Shown: piece after piece, positions 59,753 to 64,000 of the stretch
Layout: each line of letters begins with the position of its first letter
How positions within the stretch are numbered: the stretch's first letter is position 1
Source: Streptosporangium brasiliense
Lineage (GTDB): Bacteria; Actinomycetota; Actinomycetes; Streptosporangiales; Streptosporangiaceae
Direction: 5' to 3'
Assembly (NCBI RefSeq): GCF_030811595.1
Contig: NZ_JAUSRB010000002.1
Coordinates: 7,564,001-7,628,000 of the forward strand
DNA: 64,000 nt
Notes under the pieces: generated by a model
The model's input: only the letters and a program-made list of their open reading frames with translations
Told to the model about the DNA's origin: nothing
The model's database searches: none
Position numbers and translations under genes: made by a program

Positions 59753-60703
59753 TCACGGCGTGGCGGCCGCGCGGTACCAGTCGAGGGTGGCGGCGATGGC
59801 GTCGGGGTGCGACGTGGTGCCGGACGGGCCGAAGGTGTTCACGAACTTCGAGGCATCGGTCACGAAGGGGCGGTCGCGCTGGTACCAGGTCTCACCGAGG
59901 GCGCGGACGGTGGGATTCACCAGTCCGATGGCGCGCTGCATGAGGCGCCCGACGGACGCGGACCTGCCGGGGCGGCCGAGTTCCGCGAACACCAGGTCGA
60001 GGAACTGCTCGCCCGTCAGGGGTTCTGCCGCCGGAAGGTGCCAGGCCTGGCCGTCCGCCCGCGCGTCGCCGCCGAGCGTCACGAGTCCTCTGGCGATGTC
60101 GGGCAGGTAGCTGAACGAGTGGGGCTGGTCGAGCGGCCCGACCCAGCGGGCGACCTTCCCGCGGAGCGCGGCACCGAACACCGCCGCGCCGACGATGGTG
60201 TTGACACCGCCGGGACCGTAGTAGTCGGACGCCCTGCCGATGGCGACACGCAGTTCGCCGGAGCGGTGTGCCGCCAGGAGTGCCTCGGCCATCTCCGCCC
60301 GGACGCGGCCCTTGGGATTGCGGGCGGCGTACGGCATGTCCTCGGTCATGGGCATGCCGACGGGGCCGTACATGTACAGGTTGTCGGCGAAGACCAGTTT
60401 GGCGCCCGAGGCGGCCGCACCCTTGCGCACCGCGTCGGTCATGCGGGGGAACTCCTGCGTCCACCGGTCGTAGGCGGGGGTGGCGCAGTGGTAGACGACG
60501 TCGGCGCCCTCGCACGCGGTCTTGGCGCCGACGGTCGAGGTGATGTCCCCCTGATGGACCTCGACACCGCGCAGCGCCGGAACCCGGCCGCTACGGTTGA
60601 CCGCGCGGACGCGGAGTCCGCGGGAGACCAGCTCGCGCACCACGGAGCCGCCGATGGCGCCTCCGCCACCGAGGACGACGTGCAGTTCGGACGCAGCGGG
60701 CAC
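59753..60703 (-). CDS. NAD-dependent epimerase/dehydratase (extended SDR)
   Basis: A 316-residue extended SDR. Rossmann motif VVLGGGGAIGGSVVRELV at residues 9-26, VNRSGR after strand 2, GDITS and GADVVYHCATPAYDRW. The usual catalytic YxxxK is replaced here by a region around NLYMYGP, as in some NmrA/isoflavone-reductase-like and atypical SDRs. GTG at 60703 is preceded by GGAGG at five bases; the TTG four codons earlier would overlap that site. Divergent from tetR with a strong inverted repeat between, so probably repressed by it. Confidence 0.88.
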   Translation of the reverse strand: MPAASELHVVLGGGGAIGGSVVRELVSRGLRVRAVNRSGRVPALRGVEVHQGDITSTVGAKTACEGADVVYHCATPAYDRWTQEFPRMTDAVRKGAAASGAKLVFADNLYMYGPVGMPMTEDMPYAARNPKGRVRAEMAEALLAAHRSGELRVAIGRASDYYGPGGVNTIVGAAVFGAALRGKVARWVGPLDQPHSFSYLPDIARGLVTLGGDARADGQAWHLPAAEPLTGEQFLDLVFAELGRPGRSASVGRLMQRAIGLVNPTVRALGETWYQRDRPFVTDASKFVNTFGPSGTTSHPDAIAATLDWYRAAATP

Positions 60704-60762
60704 GGGGGCCTCCAATGTGGTTCCCTCTACGGCGCATCGGCGTCCATGAAGAGGAGTTATTT

Positions 60763-60790
60763 CGTAACGCCGTTATAAAACAGCGTTACG
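60763..60790. promoter_or_regulatory. Inverted repeat, probable TetR operator and promoter
   Basis: Arms cgtaacgc (60763-60770) and gcgttacg (60783-60790) around a 12-bp AT-rich spacer holding TATAAA; the left arm also forms taacgccgtta. On the minus strand TTGACA occurs at 60803-60798. Binding would block the promoters of both divergent genes. Confidence 0.75.
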
Positions 60791-60803
60791 GTAAGCTTGT
60801 CAA

Positions 60804-61406
60804 ATGGGACGCCCCCGCACACGTGACTACGAAGAGCTGCGCCGAGATCTGCTGGACGCCGCTGGACAGCTGCTCGCCGAGGAAGGCCCGCAGGCGCTGA
60901 GCACCAGGCGGGTGGCCCAGGAGGTGGGGAGTTCGACGACCGCCGTGTACAGCCTATTCGGCGACAAGGCCGGCCTGCTGCAGGCGATGTTCCTGGAGGG
61001 GTTCGCCCGGCTCGCCCGGGAGTTCGCCACGGTGCCTCACGACGGCGATCCGGAGGCCGATCTGATGGCACTCGGACACGCCTATCGGGCCTCCGCCCTG
61101 GCCAACCCCCATCTGTACGAGTTGATGTTCGGACGCCCCATCGCGGACTTCCGGCCCGGCGACGCGGCTTTGGCGCAGATCCAGGGGACGTTCGAAACCC
61201 TGGTCCACGCCGTCGCGCGGTGCATCGACACGGGCCGGTTCGTCCCGTCCGACCCCTACGATGTCGCGGTCCACTTCAACGCCCTGGTGCATGGGCTGGC
61301 GAGCCTGGAGCTGCGGGGCGCCCTGGCCGACGGCGATCAGGCCGACCGCCACTGGCGTATCGCCCTGGAGGCCGCCTTCCGCGGCCACCGCACCACGCCA
61401 CCGTGA
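60804..61406 (+). CDS. TetR family regulator
   Basis: A 200-residue TetR protein. Helix-turn-helix LLDAAGQLLAEEGPQALSTR, VAQEVGSSTTAVYSLFGDKA; the C-terminal WHG-like domain has ALANPHLYELMFGRP. No clear ribosome-binding site. It is divergent from the epimerase gene, its probable target with itself. Confidence 0.94.
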   Translation: MGRPRTRDYEELRRDLLDAAGQLLAEEGPQALSTRRVAQEVGSSTTAVYSLFGDKAGLLQAMFLEGFARLAREFATVPHDGDPEADLMALGHAYRASALANPHLYELMFGRPIADFRPGDAALAQIQGTFETLVHAVARCIDTGRFVPSDPYDVAVHFNALVHGLASLELRGALADGDQADRHWRIALEAAFRGHRTTPP

Positions 61407-61665
61407 CCTCGGGATCCGCACCGGCGCCGGACGGCAGGAGCCCCGGTGCGCCCCCACCCCGCACGGAGGCGACCTCGGACTCCTCTCCCCCACGTCCACC
61501 AGAGCGCGGTACGGCTGGCCGCCGACGCGGGACTGCCGTAGGCCTCGTGGGGCCCGTGCTGACGGCCGCGCGTCCCTGAGCGGCGGATCGGTGGCACGCC
61601 GGGGCAGGCCGTCGCGGCGGCGAGTGCGCCGGACCCGTGGACGCCGAGTCCGCGAGCGGCGGGGG

Positions 61666-62355
61666 TCACCGGGTCCGGGAGCCCGGCACGACCAGTCCTG
61701 TCTCGTAGGCGGTGACGACCGCCTGCGTCCTGTCGCGCAGCCCGAGCTTGCTCAGCACGCGGCTCACATGCGTCTTCACCGTCTCCTCCGTGACCGTCAA
61801 CCGGCCTGCTATCTCCGGATTGGACAGGCCCTCGGCGATGAGCCGCAGGACCTGCGTTTCACGAGGGGTGAGGGCGGTGAGCGCGGCGGCGGAGGAGGTG
61901 TCGGGTCTCCGGGACAGTTGGGCGAACTCGCTGATGAGGCGGCGGGTGACCGCCGGGGCCAGTAGCGCTTCGCCGGCGGCGATGACGCGCACCGCGTCGA
62001 AGAGCCGTTCGGCGGTGACGTCCTTGAGCAGGAATCCGCTGGCCCCGGCGCGGAGCGCGTCGTAGACGTATTCGTCCAGGTCGAAGGTCGTCAGGATGAG
62101 GATGCGCGGACCGGCGGCCGCGGAGCCGGCGAGCCGCCTGGTGGCCTCGATGCCGTCCATGCCCGGCATGCGGACGTCCATGAGGACGACGTCGGGGGAC
62201 AGCTCGTGGCAGATCCGCACCGCCTCGGCCCCGTCGGAGGCGGTGCCGACGACGGTGAAGTCCGGCTGGGTGCCGAGCAGTTCGGCGAATCCGGTGCGGA
62301 CCACCGGATGGTCGTCGGTGACGACGATCCGGACCATCGGGGACCGAGCGCTCAT
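61666..62355 (-). CDS. NarL/LuxR-type response regulator
   Basis: A 229-residue regulator. Phospho-acceptor Asp60 in VVLMDVRMPGMDG, Lys in FLLKDVTAE, helix-turn-helix LTPRETQVLRLIAEGLSNPE, EETVKTHVSRVLSKLGLRD. Its ATG overlaps the kinase stop (ATGA). Confidence 0.96.
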   Translation of the reverse strand: MSARSPMVRIVVTDDHPVVRTGFAELLGTQPDFTVVGTASDGAEAVRICHELSPDVVLMDVRMPGMDGIEATRRLAGSAAAGPRILILTTFDLDEYVYDALRAGASGFLLKDVTAERLFDAVRVIAAGEALLAPAVTRRLISEFAQLSRRPDTSSAAALTALTPRETQVLRLIAEGLSNPEIAGRLTVTEETVKTHVSRVLSKLGLRDRTQAVVTAYETGLVVPGSRTR

Positions 62356-63644
62356 CCGGCCGCCTCGGCCCTTCCCCGCAGGCGGGCCTCGACGAGGAAG
62401 CCGCCGCCGGCGGCGGGGCCGGTGCGCAGCTCGCCGCCGACGGCCACGGCGCGCTCTCGCATGCCGGACAGGCCGTGACCGCCGGCGGGCGCCGGCGTGG
62501 ACGGGCCGGGTCCGTTGTCGCGGACGGACAGCCGCAGGGCGTCGTCGGTGTAGTGCAGCTCCACGTCGACGGCGGCGCCCGGCGCGTGCCGCCGGGCGTT
62601 GGTGAGAGCTTCCTGGACGATGCGGTAGGCGGCGAGCTCGACACCGGGGTCGAGCACGACCGGCGCGCCGTGGAGGATGAGGCGGACGCCCGTCCCCGAC
62701 GCGTCCCGTGACTCGTCGAGCAGCTCGTTGAGCTCCCCCAGGCGCAGGCCCGGCTGGGGCTGCCGGTCGGCCGCGTCCGCCGCCGCGTCCTCGCGCAGCA
62801 CGCCGAGCAGCCGCCGCATCTCGGTCAGCGCCGCCCGGGCGGTGTCGCCTATGGCGGACAGCCGGTCCGCACCGGCGGCCGGCATCCCGGGCACGGCCAG
62901 CCGGGCCGTCTCCGCCTGCACCGCGACCATGGAGATGTGGTGGGCGACGACGTCGTGCAGTTCGCGGGCGATGCGGGCGCGCTCGCCGCGCGCGGTGTGC
63001 TCCAGCAGGGTGTCGGCGATGACCTGCCGGGCGGCTGTGTTCTCCAGGGCCTCGCCGTGCGCGCGCCGGGCGATCCCGGCCAGGGCCGCCGCCGGCGCCA
63101 GAGAGGCCAGCAGCAGGGTGAGGACCCCCACCTCGCCGCCTGCCGGGCCGGCCAGTGCCAGCAGCGGGAACGGCGCGGCGAGAAGTACGGCCGGCAGCCA
63201 CGGTCCGCCGCGGCCGATCCGGTACCCGGCGATCAGCTGCGCCCCCAGGCCCGCCACGGTCAGCGTCTGGAAGGCCGTGAGGGACAGCACGACCGACGCC
63301 GAGACGGCCACGGCGGCCGCGGCCGGCTGCCCCCACAGCAGCGCGATCGGCAGCGTGGTGGCCAGGCCGAGCAGGCCGAACACCACGAGATACAGCGCGG
63401 TGCCGGTGTTACCGGCCGGAGGCGTGCTCCCGAGGTGCACGATCGTCTCGCTCACCGGCCGGCTCACGGTGTGTCCGAACGGATGCGCCGCCGGTGTGCC
63501 CCGGGCGTGCGCGATCGACTCGGCCAGCGCGAGCAGCGCCGGCAGCACGCCGGCCACGACGGGCGCGTGCGGAGCCGCGGCGATCCGCCGCCATCCGGTG
63601 GCCCATCCGCCGAGCCGGTCGTCCGCTGAGTTCACAGAGGCCAT
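62352..63644 (-). CDS. Sensor histidine kinase, DesK-type (HisKA_3)
   Basis: A 430-residue kinase with about six membrane segments in residues 28-190. Phospho-acceptor His230 in RARIARELHDVVAHHIS; ATPase domain EALTNARRHAPG and RDNGPGPSTPAPAGGHGLSG. ATG at 63644 is used; an ATG at 63671 would add nine residues but overlaps a palindrome and has no spaced ribosome-binding site. It forms an operon with the response regulator and is divergent from an ABC transporter, the usual target in DesK/NarL-ABC modules. Confidence 0.94.
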   Translation of the reverse strand: MASVNSADDRLGGWATGWRRIAAAPHAPVVAGVLPALLALAESIAHARGTPAAHPFGHTVSRPVSETIVHLGSTPPAGNTGTALYLVVFGLLGLATTLPIALLWGQPAAAAVAVSASVVLSLTAFQTLTVAGLGAQLIAGYRIGRGGPWLPAVLLAAPFPLLALAGPAGGEVGVLTLLLASLAPAAALAGIARRAHGEALENTAARQVIADTLLEHTARGERARIARELHDVVAHHISMVAVQAETARLAVPGMPAAGADRLSAIGDTARAALTEMRRLLGVLREDAAADAADRQPQPGLRLGELNELLDESRDASGTGVRLILHGAPVVLDPGVELAAYRIVQEALTNARRHAPGAAVDVELHYTDDALRLSVRDNGPGPSTPAPAGGHGLSGMRERAVAVGGELRTGPAAGGGFLVEARLRGRAEAAG

Positions 63645-63670
63645 TGTCCCGGCTGTCCGGCGTTCCGGCA

Positions 63671-63686
63671 TCCCTCACGTGAGGGA
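63671..63686. promoter_or_regulatory. Perfect 16-bp palindrome, candidate operator
   Basis: tccctcacgtgaggga lies between the divergent kinase and ABC transporter genes. Perfect symmetry and position suggest a regulator-binding site controlling both. Confidence 0.65.
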
Positions 63687-63770
63687 CGGGACGTCCCCCA
63701 CGCCAGCGACGGCGAAGATGGCTCGATGGCGGGACGACCGCGCCCTCGCCCGCTGCCTAATCTTCCTGGC

Positions 63771-64000
63771 ATGCAAGCAACCATCGAAGTCGCCGGGCTG
63801 CGCAAGCGCTTCGGCCAGACCACGGCCCTGGACGGGATGTCCTTCACCGTGACGCCGGGGCAGGTCACCGGCTTCGTCGGCCCCAACGGCGCGGGGAAGT
63901 CCACCACCATGCGGGTGATCCTGGGCCTGGACGCGGCCGACGAGGGCAGCGCGCTGGTCGGCGGCCTGCCGTACCGGAGCCTGCGCCGGCCGCTGCGCCA
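63771..64000 (+). CDS. ABC transporter ATP-binding protein, 3' end outside window
   Basis: The first 76 codons of a CcmA/DrrA-type ATPase: VAGLRKRFGQTTALDGMSF, VTGFVGPNGAGKSTTMRVIL with Walker A (GPNGAGKST). It belongs to the export type usually followed by a membrane permease. ATG at 63771 gives the normal family start. Divergent from a DesK-type two-component system with a palindrome between. Specificity cannot be told from this part. Confidence 0.93.
   Translation, partial: MQATIEVAGLRKRFGQTTALDGMSFTVTPGQVTGFVGPNGAGKSTTMRVILGLDAADEGSALVGGLPYRSLRRPLR

Overview
The window is dense, very GC-rich actinomycete chromosome. The gene content (mycothiol-type DinB-fold protein, an ECF42 sigma factor with its YCII partner, many TetR/LuxR/PucR regulators, Tat-exported and secreted enzymes, very rare TTA codons, short GTG/ATG overlaps) suggests a filamentous genus, probably in or near the Streptosporangiales. 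That placement is inferred from gene style only. No rRNA, complete tRNA, CRISPR array or intact mobile element was seen.

Layout. 1-5.6 kb: a WGR-SUKH-WGR protein cut by the window edge, a DinB-fold/monooxygenase-like pair divergent from a TetR gene with two shared-core operators, a WrbA-type quinone reductase, a small membrane protein and an N-terminally truncated ChbG/YdjC deacetylase. 5.9-9.2 kb: a secreted cupredoxin, then an insertion scar with Tn3-family and IS30-family transposase remnants, an orphan seven-bladed WD40 protein and a tiny secreted-type peptide gene. 9.2-13 kb: ECF42 sigma factor with YCII protein, and a two-component system. 13-19.8 kb: secreted tripeptidyl-peptidase-type hydrolase, HIT protein, DUF3841 protein, secreted phosphatase-type phosphodiesterase, TetR and SDR.

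19.9-26.2 kb is a compact minus-strand sugar operon: secreted GH114 polygalactosaminidase-like enzyme, Tat-type lipoprotein binding protein, two permeases, PfkB kinase and a GH4 glycosidase. Its genes overlap or nearly touch, with a good sigma-70-like promoter upstream. 26.8-27.5 kb holds a decayed second YCII-ECF42 pair. 27.6-30.6 kb has two imine-reductase-like dehydrogenases, one controlled by a divergent HxlR gene and one by a divergent TetR gene, each with clear inverted-repeat operators. 30.7-38.3 kb: PucR regulator, secreted GDSL hydrolase, PhoX-like phosphatase, secreted-type or cytoplasmic FAD oxidoreductase, PadR with its membrane partner, and a medium-chain dehydrogenase. 38.4-43.7 kb: a large LuxR (LAL) regulator divergent from an Old Yellow Enzyme and a shortened MFS protein, then a small secreted protein.

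44.3-48.6 kb carries a DUF4132 protein followed by a 705-residue protein with a TerD-like C-terminal domain. 48.7-51.4 kb is a biotin operon (bioB-bioA) whose bioD is reduced to its first ~30 residues next to tRNA-like and repeated sequence. 51.8-53.7 kb encodes a secreted DNRLRE-GH71 alpha-1,3-glucanase. 54-64 kb: MOSC protein, aminoglycoside-phosphotransferase-like kinase, two more histidine-kinase/NarL-type regulator pairs, a membrane-anchored serine beta-lactamase-like hydrolase, an epimerase divergent from a TetR gene, and the start of an ABC transporter ATPase at the right edge.

The most interesting themes are possible fungal-wall carbohydrate use (GH114 locus plus GH71), TTA codons at the start of two secreted-enzyme genes and in a regulator (possible bldA control), the DUF4132/TerD-like pair, and several gene ruins.
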